A stretch of DNA of 64,000 bases from DATFQE01 sp963738205 (lineage in GTDB: Bacteria > Actinomycetota > Thermoleophilia > Gaiellales > Gaiellaceae). The stretch covers positions 1,480,895 to 1,544,894 of the forward strand of contig CAVTVQ010000006.1 of assembly GCA_963738205.1 (NCBI GenBank). The letters are read 5' to 3'. Shown here in pieces: positions 34,278 to 42,480 of the stretch; the stretch's first letter is position 1, and every line of letters begins with the position of its first letter. Both the position numbers and the translations under genes were made by a program. Below the pieces are notes generated by a model. That model had not been told where the DNA came from, searched no databases, and worked only from the letters and a program-made list of their open reading frames with translations.

Positions 34278-35027
34278 CTACGCGAACAGGCTCAGATACG
34301 CGTCGAGCAGCTGCTCGCCCGCGAACAGGGCCACCAACGATCCCAGCGCCAGGAAGGGCGCGAAGGGAATGCCCATCTTCCGCGCCTTCGAGCCGTGCCG
34401 TGCGAGCAGGAAGACCGATGGAACGAGCGCCGCAACCATGCCGATCATCAGCGCAACCGCGACCGTCTTGCCGAGCATCGCGCCCATGAACAGCGCGAGC
34501 TTCACGTCGCCCATTCCCATGCCGGCCGGGTAGGCCAGCACGGCCAGGAAGAGGAACAGCGAAGCCCCGAGCGCGCCGAGCGCCCAGGCCGGGGTCGGAT
34601 CGACGATCGTGTGCAGCGGCAGCAGCAACGCCGTGGCGGGCAGCACGATCCGGTTCGGGACGATGCGATGCTCGAGGTCGACGGCGGAGATCGCGACCAG
34701 CACGGCGCAGAAGAACGCGGCCAGCGCCGCCTGCGCGGTGAGGCCGAACGCGAAGACGCATGCGGCGATCAGCAGGGCGGTGACGAGCTCCACCGCCGGG
34801 TAGCGCACCGGAATCCGCGCCGAGCAGTGGCGGCAGCGGCCGCGCAGGAGCGCGTAGGAGACGAGCGGGAGGTTGTCGCGCGCCGCGATCTCGGTCGAGC
34901 AGCTCATGCAGGCCGAGGCGGGTGAGACGACGGAGCGGCGCAGCGGAACGCGCGCGGCCACGACGTTGAGAAAGCTCCCGAGCGCGAGCCCGGGGGCGAA
35001 GGCGAATGCTGCGAGTGCGAGCTCCAT
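34278..35027 (-). CDS. pilD: prepilin peptidase / N-methyltransferase
   Basis: 249-aa polytopic aspartic protease that cleaves after Gly in type III signal peptides and methylates the new N-terminus. N-terminal GLALGSFLNVVAARVP, zinc-binding cysteine pairs CMSC and CRHC (about residues 40-68), catalytic Asp in ISAVDLEHRIVPN and in MGMGDVKLALFMGA, and about seven hydrophobic helices. All hallmark residues are present. It serves the four pilin-type substrates of this window. Confidence 0.95.
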   Translation of the reverse strand: MELALAAFAFAPGLALGSFLNVVAARVPLRRSVVSPASACMSCSTEIAARDNLPLVSYALLRGRCRHCSARIPVRYPAVELVTALLIAACVFAFGLTAQAALAAFFCAVLVAISAVDLEHRIVPNRIVLPATALLLPLHTIVDPTPAWALGALGASLFLFLAVLAYPAGMGMGDVKLALFMGAMLGKTVAVALMIGMVAALVPSVFLLARHGSKARKMGIPFAPFLALGSLVALFAGEQLLDAYLSLFA

Positions 35028-35037
35028 CCCCGACTCC

Positions 35038-35065
35038 CTATCGGCGGGAACCGCGAGGCAGTTGA
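35038..35065 (-). promoter_or_regulatory. sigma-28-like promoter of pilD
   Basis: TCAACTGC (35065-35058), 12 nt, GCCGATAG (35045-35038), 10 nt to ATG 35027. Confidence 0.7.
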
Positions 35066-35163
35066 GCTTCTAGGCCCTAACGGCTAAACCATGCGGGAGC
35101 GCGATCACCCACGGGTATTCAGAGGAGCCGGCGGTCGAGGCGGGTTGACGCGGCGACGAGCCG

Positions 35164-36888
35164 TCAGCCGCTGAAGAGCTCCGGTGGGTTCGGCTGCGCG
35201 TAGACCGCGGGGTTCGACGGCATCCCGACCGGCACGGACGTGATGGTCGGGAAGTTGTAGGTCGTGAGGTTGTTGCTGAGGAGGATCTGACTGCCCACAA
35301 CAGGCCCGCCGACGCTCACGTTGTTGCCGAACTCGATCGCGTTCGTGCCGAACAGGCCGCCTTGAATCGAGTTGTTGTTGTCGACCTGGACGCTGTCGCC
35401 CGGGTTCACCTGGCCGCCGTTGCCGTTCGCGACGATCGTCAGCAGCTCGGTGTTCGGGTTCCAGGTGGCGAACGCGCAGGCCCCGCCGGAGACGCTTCCA
35501 CAGAGCGAGCCGGTCTGGCGAAACGTCCCGGAAAGGTAGAGGGTCGCCTGCCCGTTATAGGTGTTCACCGCACCGTTCGAGATTCTCGCGCTGCCGTCGA
35601 TGAAGATCGTCCCCTTGACGGTCAGCGTCTTCGTCGTCGCGTTCCAGGACAGTTCGCCGCTCGGCGTCGCGTCGTCCCAGATCACCGTCTGACTCGAGGC
35701 GTGCGCCGCGGCCGCCGTGCCGTTGACCCCTCGGGTCACCGTCCACGTCGTGGTCCCGTAGCCGCCGGTGACCGTCATGACCTCGTCGTCGACCCTGATC
35801 TTGAACTGCGACGTCGGGAACCCCGTGGACGAGGCGACCGTCACGGTCGTCTGAGCCGCGGTGAGGGCGGACATGAGCGTCGTCGAAGCGCCCGGACCGA
35901 CGCGACAGATGTACGAGGTGGCCGGAGTCAGGTCGAGGACGGTGCCGACGCTCGCGTCGCGGAGCGGGTAGTTGTTGTCAAACGTGGGGGTCGTGCCGGC
36001 CGATGTCGTGCAGCTCTGAGCCGGGCCGGGAATCGCGTTCTCGTACCAGAGCGCGAAATCGGCCGTGGGAGGCGCGACGGCGGGCGGAGTGTGGTTCACC
36101 GCGATCGTCGATCCGTTCGCGAGCTTGCTGTAGATGTGCTTGGCGTCCTGGTTGCCCGTGCAGGTTCCCCACGAGCCCGTCGCATACCGGCAATCGCCGC
36201 CGACGTAGGTCTCGACGCGGGTGCTCATGCTCGTGCTCGCCCCCACCGCCGCGTTGTTCGACACATCGAGGTTGCCGCCAACGATCACATGGGACTGGGC
36301 CAGCTGGACGTTCGGGCTGAGGCAGAGGTTGCCGGCGACATACATCCGCGAAGAGCCGTTGATGTTGTTGCTCAGCGTCTGATCGCACGTACTGCCGGTG
36401 TGGCCGGAGTAGAGGTAGTTCCAGACCGGATTGTTGAGGGGCTGAGTGTACGTCGGGACGATCGGCACCTTCGCTGTGAGCTTGCGGCGCACCTGGGCGC
36501 CCGTGCCGGTCGGGTTGTTGAAAAGGCCGACGCCCGTCACGGTCCAGACTGCGGCGCTCCGGTCGAGCACACCCCACCACTTCGCGGTACCACCCTCGTA
36601 GATGGACGTCGAAGCAGTCGCTTCGCTGTTCGGCATGATGTCGGGGTCGAGCGCGTTGTTCGACGGGTTGTTCAGGATCGCGAGCGCGTTCGCCAGCCCG
36701 GCCTCGGACAGCGAGAACGACAGGTTGTCGGTCTTGCTCCGAGCGGCCGTGCGCGAGTTGGTGCTCGTGTAGGAGACGAGCGTCGTGCTGACGATCAGCA
36801 GCACCGCGAGCAGGCCGAGCGCAACGATGAGCGCCGCTCCGCTCTCGGAACGTAGATGTCGCAACCAGAGTTCGAAATGGCGCCGCAT
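35164..36888 (-). CDS. PilX-like pilus assembly protein with large passenger region
   Basis: 574 aa from ATG 36888. N-terminus RHFELWLRHLRSESG then the membrane helix AALIVALGLLAVLLIVSTTL, as in PilX/minor pilin-like N-termini (no Glu5, no classical cleavage Gly-Phe). A region SLSEAGLANALAILNNP follows, then ~450 residues of Ser/Thr/Asn-rich beta sequence with several Cys (GSTCDQTL, GGDCRYATGSWGTC) and repeats of the type NLDVSNNAAVG / NNVSVGGPVVG that look like a beta-helix. Likely an exported tip or adhesin-like component; inferred. Codes upstream of no gene for 136 nt. Confidence 0.75.
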   Translation of the reverse strand: MRRHFELWLRHLRSESGAALIVALGLLAVLLIVSTTLVSYTSTNSRTAARSKTDNLSFSLSEAGLANALAILNNPSNNALDPDIMPNSEATASTSIYEGGTAKWWGVLDRSAAVWTVTGVGLFNNPTGTGAQVRRKLTAKVPIVPTYTQPLNNPVWNYLYSGHTGSTCDQTLSNNINGSSRMYVAGNLCLSPNVQLAQSHVIVGGNLDVSNNAAVGASTSMSTRVETYVGGDCRYATGSWGTCTGNQDAKHIYSKLANGSTIAVNHTPPAVAPPTADFALWYENAIPGPAQSCTTSAGTTPTFDNNYPLRDASVGTVLDLTPATSYICRVGPGASTTLMSALTAAQTTVTVASSTGFPTSQFKIRVDDEVMTVTGGYGTTTWTVTRGVNGTAAAAHASSQTVIWDDATPSGELSWNATTKTLTVKGTIFIDGSARISNGAVNTYNGQATLYLSGTFRQTGSLCGSVSGGACAFATWNPNTELLTIVANGNGGQVNPGDSVQVDNNNSIQGGLFGTNAIEFGNNVSVGGPVVGSQILLSNNLTTYNFPTITSVPVGMPSNPAVYAQPNPPELFSG

Positions 36889-36953
36889 CGCCGCACGCTC
36901 AGTGTCGGCCGCTTTTGGAGCGGCCGCTTCCCCCAAAGGGGGATGGGCGCGGC

Positions 36954-37496
36954 TCACGTTCTCGTCGTGTTGCGGAGGACGATGTCGGCGTCCAGCCGCC
37001 ATTCCTTGCCCGTGTCCGTGGGCTTCAGGTTCACCGGCAGGTTCACGTTCAGCTTGCCGAGGCCCGAGGTGGACTGGGCCGTGTAGGTGAAGACGTTCGC
37101 GGCCGTGACGTAGTCGGCGACGCGGACGCCCGCCCGCCGCAGCTGGTAGCGGCCGGCGGAGACGAGGAGCGTGTCGTAGACGACCGTCGACGGCGCGCCG
37201 CCCACGGTCGGGCAGCCGCTGGGGAGCGTCACGGTGATCGACGACGAGGTGCCGGTCGGCGACACGAGGCTGGCGCAGTGGATCTCGCGGCGCATCCGGT
37301 CGACCGCGAGGCGGGCCTCCTGCTGGGCCTGGAAGCGGCGATTCATGTCCACCTCTGCGATCGAGGCGCGAACGAACAGCGTGGTGATGGCAGCAAGGAT
37401 GACGCCCAGGATCACCGTGACCTGGAGCAGCTCGATCAGCGTGTAGCCTCGTTCGGAGGCCAGCAGGCGGCGCAACCTGGGGATCGCGCCCGTCAT
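36954..37496 (-). CDS. PilW-like minor pilin
   Basis: 180 aa from ATG 37496. Leader MTGAIPRLRRLLASERG, cleavage G^YTLIELLQV with Glu5, helix TVILGVILAAITTLFVR. The region RFQAQQEARLAVDRMRREI is the signature of PilW/GspJ-type minor pilins. Two Cys in the globular part. The ATG overlaps the PASTA gene stop (ATGA). Expected in the priming complex at the pilus tip. Confidence 0.87.
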   Translation of the reverse strand: MTGAIPRLRRLLASERGYTLIELLQVTVILGVILAAITTLFVRASIAEVDMNRRFQAQQEARLAVDRMRREIHCASLVSPTGTSSSITVTLPSGCPTVGGAPSTVVYDTLLVSAGRYQLRRAGVRVADYVTAANVFTYTAQSTSGLGKLNVNLPVNLKPTDTGKEWRLDADIVLRNTTRT

Positions 37497-38416
37497 CGGC
37501 TCTTCGCGCGGACCTCGGTCAGCGCGGCGCGGGCGGCGGCTTCGCTCTTGGCGCCGATCCCCCACAGGGCCTGCGCGCGGCGGTCGACGCGAACGAGCGT
37601 CTCGAGCGCGTGGGCTCCGTGCCACCAGCCGAGCCGCGCACCCGCGACGATCCAGGCGTGCTGGTAGAGCCAATGCCTGACGTTCGCGTCGGTCGGCGTT
37701 CGATGGCTCGAGAGCCACACGCCGAGCAGACGGGCCCGGTCCGGCAGCGGGATCTCGTCCTTCGGCTCGGGGCGGCCGCCGGGGACCGCAAAGGCGGGCG
37801 GGCGCGCGTTCTTCGCCTTCGGCTTCGTGGTGCGCTTGGGCTTGACCTTCGGCTTCAGCCGCGCCTTGGGCTTCGGGGCCGGAGCATGCTTCTTCTTCGG
37901 AGCCTGCTTCCGTTTCGGCGCGGCCTTCTTCTTCGGCGCGGCCTTCCTCTTCGCCGCGTGCGGCTTGGCCTTGGGAACGGCAACCGGATTCCCGGCAGCG
38001 TCGGCGAGGACGATCGCGGTGCCGTCGAAGCGCGATGCGTTCTCGGGCTCGCCTTTTTGCACGTAGGCCGAGTTGCGGCTCAGCGAGAGAGCGATCGTCG
38101 GCGCGCCGGTGTCGATCACGCGCGTGCCCGGCGCGGGGGACTGGCCGCTGACGTGATTGGCCGAGTAGCCGGGGACGCCGCCGGTGACCCTCCAGGCGAA
38201 GCCGGCCTCCTCGAGCGTGCCCTTCGCGAACACGTAGACCTGGTTCTGGACGTCGGGTACGACGAGGATCTTGCGCGCCGTCTTCGCAACCGCCTGCGGC
38301 GCCGGAGCTGCAGTCGTGCGGTTGTCGGCCGCGAACGTCAGGGTCGCCGTCGCGAGCAGCACGATCAGCGTCAGCACGACGAACCTGGGTACGAACAGGG
38401 AAAGACGAGCCGCCAT
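37493..38416 (-). CDS. PASTA-domain protein with Lys/Pro-rich linker
   Basis: 307 aa from ATG 38416. Signal/anchor helix VVLTLIVLLATATLTFAA, a PASTA-type repeat (about 50-112: VVPDVQNQVYVFAKGTLEEA and VSGQSPAPGTRV), a very basic Lys/Ala/Pro linker (about 145-205) and a C-terminal helical domain (PLPDRARLLGVWLSSHRTP to the end). PASTA domains bind peptidoglycan fragments, and the linker could span the wall. It precedes the PilW- and PilX-like genes in one operon, so it may seat the pilus in the thick wall. Confidence 0.8.
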   Translation of the reverse strand: MAARLSLFVPRFVVLTLIVLLATATLTFAADNRTTAAPAPQAVAKTARKILVVPDVQNQVYVFAKGTLEEAGFAWRVTGGVPGYSANHVSGQSPAPGTRVIDTGAPTIALSLSRNSAYVQKGEPENASRFDGTAIVLADAAGNPVAVPKAKPHAAKRKAAPKKKAAPKRKQAPKKKHAPAPKPKARLKPKVKPKRTTKPKAKNARPPAFAVPGGRPEPKDEIPLPDRARLLGVWLSSHRTPTDANVRHWLYQHAWIVAGARLGWWHGAHALETLVRVDRRAQALWGIGAKSEAAARAALTEVRAKSR

Positions 38417-38424
38417 TCCGAAGT

Positions 38425-38452
38425 CTTTCGGCAGAACCGCTTGGCGACTCAA
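38425..38452 (-). promoter_or_regulatory. sigma-28-like promoter of the PASTA-PilW-PilX operon
   Basis: TTGAGTCG (38452-38445), 12 nt, GCCGAAAG (38432-38425), 8 nt to ATG 38416. The -10 box has A for T at position 6; the -35 overlaps the stop of the upstream gene. Confidence 0.55.
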
Positions 38453-39867
38453 GAGCCGCTGTGGAAGAAACTGACCGGCTCGGGCTCGTCGACGACGGCG
38501 AAGACGAGACCGGCGCCGCCGCCGCGCGGCGCGTCCTGCCAGGTGAACGCCGTGCCGGCGAACGCCTGGAACCAGGGCTCGTCCTGCGGGTAGCTCGTCG
38601 CGGGCTGGAGCTGGAGGTGCAGGTGCGGACCGGTGGAATGGCCGGTCGAGCCGACGAGCCCGACCGAGGCTCCGGCGACGAGCGGCGCGCCGGGGGCGAC
38701 GCTCGGCTCGAGCCGCGACATGTGGCAGTACGTCCACTGGCGGCCGTCGCCGGCCTGCATCGTCAAGCCGATTCCGCAGTTGCCGCTCCCCTGTGGGTAG
38801 GCGTCGACGACCACACCGTCGGTGAGTGCGAACAGCGGCGTTCCGTCCGGCGCCGCGATGTCCGCCGCCGGGTAGTCGTGGTGCGTATGCCCGACGGAGA
38901 TGGACTGCGCGCCGCCGGCGACCGGGAAGACGTAGTCGCCCGAGAACGAGGGCGCCAGCCCGGCTGCGTCGGGCGACACCGATGCGGTCAGCGCGCCCTG
39001 GCGCGCCGCTTCGAGGGCGTCGCTCGCGGCCGTGACTTCGCCTGCGAGCTGCTCGACCTCGGCGACTGCGTCCGCGTGCTCGAAGCCGGCCTGGGCGGCT
39101 TCCCGCTCGAGCGCCAGACGTTGCGTCAGCAGCTGGGCCGCGTCGGCTCGGACGCGCAGGCGCGCTTCCTGGCGGGCGAGCCTCCCGGCGACGCGGCGCG
39201 CCTGGTCGACCAGGCCCTCGGCGTTCGCGAGAGCCGTCTCGGCAGCCTGGACCTCCACTTGCGGTTGCGTGGACGTGAAGGTGAGGGCCCCGTCACCGGA
39301 CGCGTAGACCCGTGCGCCCGCGAGCACCTCGTCGACATACCACTGCGCGTGGTTGTAGGCGAAGATCGCGCGCGGAATGTCGGTCGTGCCTCCCGCCGCC
39401 GCGAGGTAGCGCGCGGCCGAGAACACCGCGTCCTCGGGATTCCAGGGATCGGACACGCCGTCGCCGTCGGCGTCCATGCCCCAGCGGACCCAGGTCGACG
39501 GCATGAACTGCATCCAGCCGACCGCGCCGGCGGAGCTCGGGCCCATGTTCTGGCCGAAGTTGGACTCGATCCGGTTGATCGACGCGAGCACCTGCCACGG
39601 GATCCCGTAGGCCGAACCGGCGCGCTGCCAGATGCCCTGCAGTGCCGGGAAGCTCAGCTGCTGCCGGAACGCGGGCGGCGTGGTGAAGTCGTCCGGGAGG
39701 CGCAGGGAGCGCGCGTCGTTCGGCACCTCGGCGCTCGGGAGCGCCGCGGGCGCCTGCGGCGCAAGCGAGAACTCGACCACGCGCGCAGTGCCGGCCGCGT
39801 TGGCCGTCCCGGTCATCAGCACGAGGCCCGCGACGCAGGCGATCAGGGCCTTCAGCTTCACGGTCAC
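38449..39867 (-). CDS. lytic transglycosylase - M23 peptidase fusion
   Basis: 472-aa secreted wall hydrolase from GTG 39867. Signal peptide (ALIACVAGLVLMTGTANAAG); SLT domain with ASINRIESNFGQNMGPSSAG and GWMQFMPSTWVRWGMDADGD (catalytic Glu in IES); coiled-coil linker (about 210-305); then an M23/LytM domain with HHDYPAADIAAP (zinc His/Asp) and the HLHLQ motif. The two activities cut glycan and peptide strands respectively. It overlaps pilT2 by four bases, so it is likely to open the wall for the pilus. Confidence 0.93.
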   Translation of the reverse strand: MTVKLKALIACVAGLVLMTGTANAAGTARVVEFSLAPQAPAALPSAEVPNDARSLRLPDDFTTPPAFRQQLSFPALQGIWQRAGSAYGIPWQVLASINRIESNFGQNMGPSSAGAVGWMQFMPSTWVRWGMDADGDGVSDPWNPEDAVFSAARYLAAAGGTTDIPRAIFAYNHAQWYVDEVLAGARVYASGDGALTFTSTQPQVEVQAAETALANAEGLVDQARRVAGRLARQEARLRVRADAAQLLTQRLALEREAAQAGFEHADAVAEVEQLAGEVTAASDALEAARQGALTASVSPDAAGLAPSFSGDYVFPVAGGAQSISVGHTHHDYPAADIAAPDGTPLFALTDGVVVDAYPQGSGNCGIGLTMQAGDGRQWTYCHMSRLEPSVAPGAPLVAGASVGLVGSTGHSTGPHLHLQLQPATSYPQDEPWFQAFAGTAFTWQDAPRGGGAGLVFAVVDEPEPVSFFHSGS

Positions 39868-41078
39868 GCCTCGGCCGGACGGACGACCCGCAGTGTGAGC
39901 TCTTCCTGACCGAGCTCGGGCTCCAGCGCGACGACGCCGTTCAGCTCCTGCTCGACCCCTGCGGCGGCGGCGGCCTCTGCTTCGGCCTCGGCCTGCGCCG
40001 CACGCGCGCGCTTGCTCGCCGACTCGAGCGCCACCAGGAAGTCGTGCCGGTTCGTCGCGGCGTTCGCGGCGATCTCCTGGTCGACCGCGCCGCGCAGGAC
40101 GAGGTCGATCAGGGCCTGCTGGAAATTCTGCATGTGGAAGAACGCGCCCTCGGCGATCGCCTCGGAGATGTCCTCGGCCCTGTTCTCGCGGATCAGGTCG
40201 GCGATGCGGGCGTTGGTCACCATCACCTCGAACGCGCCGACGCGCCCGCCCCCAAGGCGCGGGATCAGCCGCTGGCTGACGACGCCCCGCAGGACGCCGG
40301 CGAGGATCGAGCGGATCTGCGGCTGCTTGATGCCGGGGAAGAACTCGATCATCCGCGCCAGGGTCTCGGCAGCGTCGATCGTGTGCATCGTCGAGAAGAC
40401 GAGGTGGCCCGACTCTGCGGCCTGGAGCGCGGTCTCGGCGGTCTCGGCGTCGCGGAGCTCGCCGATCAGGATGACGTCGGGGTCCTGGCGCAGCGCGCGG
40501 CGGAGAGCCTGGCCGAACGACTGGGTGTCGAGGCCGACCTCGCGCTGGTTGACGATGCAGGCGCGGTCGGGGTGCAGGATCTCGATCGGGTCCTCGATCG
40601 TGACGATGTGCTGCCGTCGCGTCGAGTTGATGTGGTTGATCATCGCCGCGAGCGTGGTCGTCTTACCGGAACCCGTCGCGCCGGTGACGAGGATCAGCCC
40701 GCGGTGCTCCTCGGCGAGCTTCTGCACACCGGCCGGAAGGCTGAGGTCCTGGAAGCTCGGCACCACCTTCGGGATCACGCGGAAGGCGAACGAGGTGGCG
40801 CCACGCTGGCGGAAGCCGTTGACGCGGAAGCGCGTCAGGTCCGGGCTCATGTACGCCGTGTCCAGCTCGCCGCTCTCGCGGAACGTGTCCAGCTTCGTCG
40901 AGTTGGTCGCGGTGACCGTGATCAGGAAGGCCTCGAGCTCTTCCTCGCTGAGGGCCGGATAGCCCTCGAGCGAGCGCAGCGAGCCGTCGGAACGGATCAC
41001 TGGCGGCATCTCGATCTTGAGATGCACGTCGGTCGCACCTGCGTCGACCGCACTTCTGAGCAGCGCGTTGAGGTCCAT
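39864..41078 (-). CDS. PilT-family ATPase, copy 2 (PilT2/PilU-like)
   Basis: 404 aa from ATG 41078. SDVHL-like start GATDVHLKIEMPPVIRSDG, Walker A GATGSGKTTT, Asp box VTIEDPIEI, Walker B DVILIGELRDAETA, His box GHLVFSTMHTIDA. It lacks the PilB cysteine motif. The C-terminal ~60 residues are an Ala/Glu-rich extension absent from copy 1. Overall similarity to copy 1 is moderate, so the two likely have separate roles, as PilT and PilU do. Confidence 0.93.
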   Translation of the reverse strand: MDLNALLRSAVDAGATDVHLKIEMPPVIRSDGSLRSLEGYPALSEEELEAFLITVTATNSTKLDTFRESGELDTAYMSPDLTRFRVNGFRQRGATSFAFRVIPKVVPSFQDLSLPAGVQKLAEEHRGLILVTGATGSGKTTTLAAMINHINSTRRQHIVTIEDPIEILHPDRACIVNQREVGLDTQSFGQALRRALRQDPDVILIGELRDAETAETALQAAESGHLVFSTMHTIDAAETLARMIEFFPGIKQPQIRSILAGVLRGVVSQRLIPRLGGGRVGAFEVMVTNARIADLIRENRAEDISEAIAEGAFFHMQNFQQALIDLVLRGAVDQEIAANAATNRHDFLVALESASKRARAAQAEAEAEAAAAAGVEQELNGVVALEPELGQEELTLRVVRPAEA

Positions 41079-41093
41079 GGCTGGGCCAGGCTC

Positions 41094-41121
41094 ACATCGG
41101 CAGGCTCACGGAGGTTCTTTA
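41094..41121 (-). promoter_or_regulatory. sigma-28-like promoter of pilT2
   Basis: TAAAGAAC (41121-41114), 12 nt, GCCGATGT (41101-41094), 15 nt to ATG 41078. The -35 carries a perfect TAAA and overlaps the TAA of the reductase gene. Confidence 0.7.
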
Positions 41122-42290
41122 GGAGGCTTGCGTAACTTCCAGCCGATATGCGCGCCCGGGGTCGCCCGCCGCCCGCGCGAGCCCCTCGACGACGCGCAGC
41201 GTCAGCCCCGTCAGGCCGCGGAGGCCGTCCGAGTTGCCGCGGGCGGAGCGAAGCTGCGACTCGATCGCACGCCACGTGATCGGCACGCGTGCGATCCCGT
41301 AGGTCAGGCGCGGGAAGCGCTCGAGGGCGACCTTGGCGCCCCAGGAGGCGGCCGCGTGCGGGCCGAGCGCGCGCGCGAGAGCCGGTGCGTACTCGTCGAG
41401 CACGCCGGCCAGCACGGCGTCTGTCGCCAACCGGGCGCTGAGGAAGGCCTCGTACATGCCGTCGCCGGAGAGCGGGTCGACGAGGCCGGCGGCGTCGCCC
41501 ACGAGCAGCGTCCGGCCCGTCGCGGGGGAGCTGCCGGCGCGGCGCATCGGCAGCCGGTAGCCGCGCGTCCCCTCGAGCCGCTCCTCCGGAATGCCGTACT
41601 CATGGCACACGCGCGCGAGGTGCGCCCGCAGGCGCGGCCCTTCGCGCAGCCAGCCACCCACGCCGACATTGACGTGGTCGCCCTTCGGGAAGACCCAGGC
41701 GTAGCCGCCCGGAACGGTGCCGAGCTCGACCAGCACGCGCCCGCGGAAGCGTCCCTCTTCCAGCGCCTCGAGCGGCACGTTGCCCTCGAGGGCGATCGCA
41801 TGGTCGTGGCCTCCGTCCAGGCCGACCGAGCGCGCAACCGTCCCGTTGACGCCGTCGGCGCCGATCAGCGCACCGGCGTTGACCCGGTCGCCGCCCACCG
41901 TGAGCGTCACCCCGTCGTCGCGGTTCTCGATCGCGTCGACCCTGACGCCGTCGCGGAACTCCGCACCGGCGGCTGCAGCCTGGTCGGCGAGGTAGGCGTC
42001 GAGCCGGCGTCGCTGCGTCATCAGGATCAGCGGCGAGGCGCTGCGCCGTTCGAAGCGGCGTTCGTAGCGGAGGCCGAGCTCGAACGTGCAGACGGCGTCC
42101 TCGACGACCGGGGTCACGTCGAACGGGATCTGGGCGACCGCGCGGTCGGTCAGGCCGCCGCCGCACGGTTTGTCGCGCGGAAACGTCGAGCGGTCGGCGA
42201 GCACGACCGAGGCACCCGCGCGCGCGAGGCGGTACGCGGCGGTCGACCCCGCGGGCCGGCACCGACGACGGCGACGTCGAATCGCTTCAC
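41119..42290 (-). CDS. geranylgeranyl reductase-like FAD oxidoreductase, one frameshift
   Basis: About 391 codons from GTG 42290 if one base is restored. The FAD-binding start is KRFDVAVVGAGP; the frame then breaks in CCGCGGGG (42249-42256, one G missing), and the adjacent frame continues GSTAAYRLARAGASVVLADR-STFPRDKPCGGGLT. Further motifs: ALIGADGVNGTVAR, GYAWVFPKGDHVNVGVGGWL and LLVGDAAGLVDPLSGDGMYE, all typical of the GGR/menaquinone-side-chain reductase family. Substrate (isoprenoid lipid or quinone) is inferred. Confidence 0.82.
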
Positions 42291-42339
42291 CTGGCGCTGA
42301 TTCTAGGCTCGGAGCGCCTGGCTACAATCCGTCGCCGCC

Positions 42340-42421
42340 GGGGGAGTACCCAAGTGGCCAAAGGGGACCGGCTGTAAACCGGTTGGCTCCGCCTTCAGAG
42401 GTTCGAATCCTCTCTCCCCCA
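42340..42421 (+). tRNA. tRNA-Tyr (anticodon GTA)
   Basis: Acceptor GGGGGAG / CTCCCCC, anticodon arm ACCGG-CTGTAAA-CCGGT (anticodon GTA), long variable arm TGGCTCCGCCTTC as expected for bacterial tRNA-Tyr, T arm AGAGG-TTCGAAT-CCTCT, discriminator A; CCA not encoded. A TACAAT -10 box lies at 42323-42328. Confidence 0.96.
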
Positions 42422-42480
42422 CTCGAGCTTTGCGCTCGGCGTGCTTGCTGCCGAGCCAATCCGCAGCTAGCTTCTATCCC

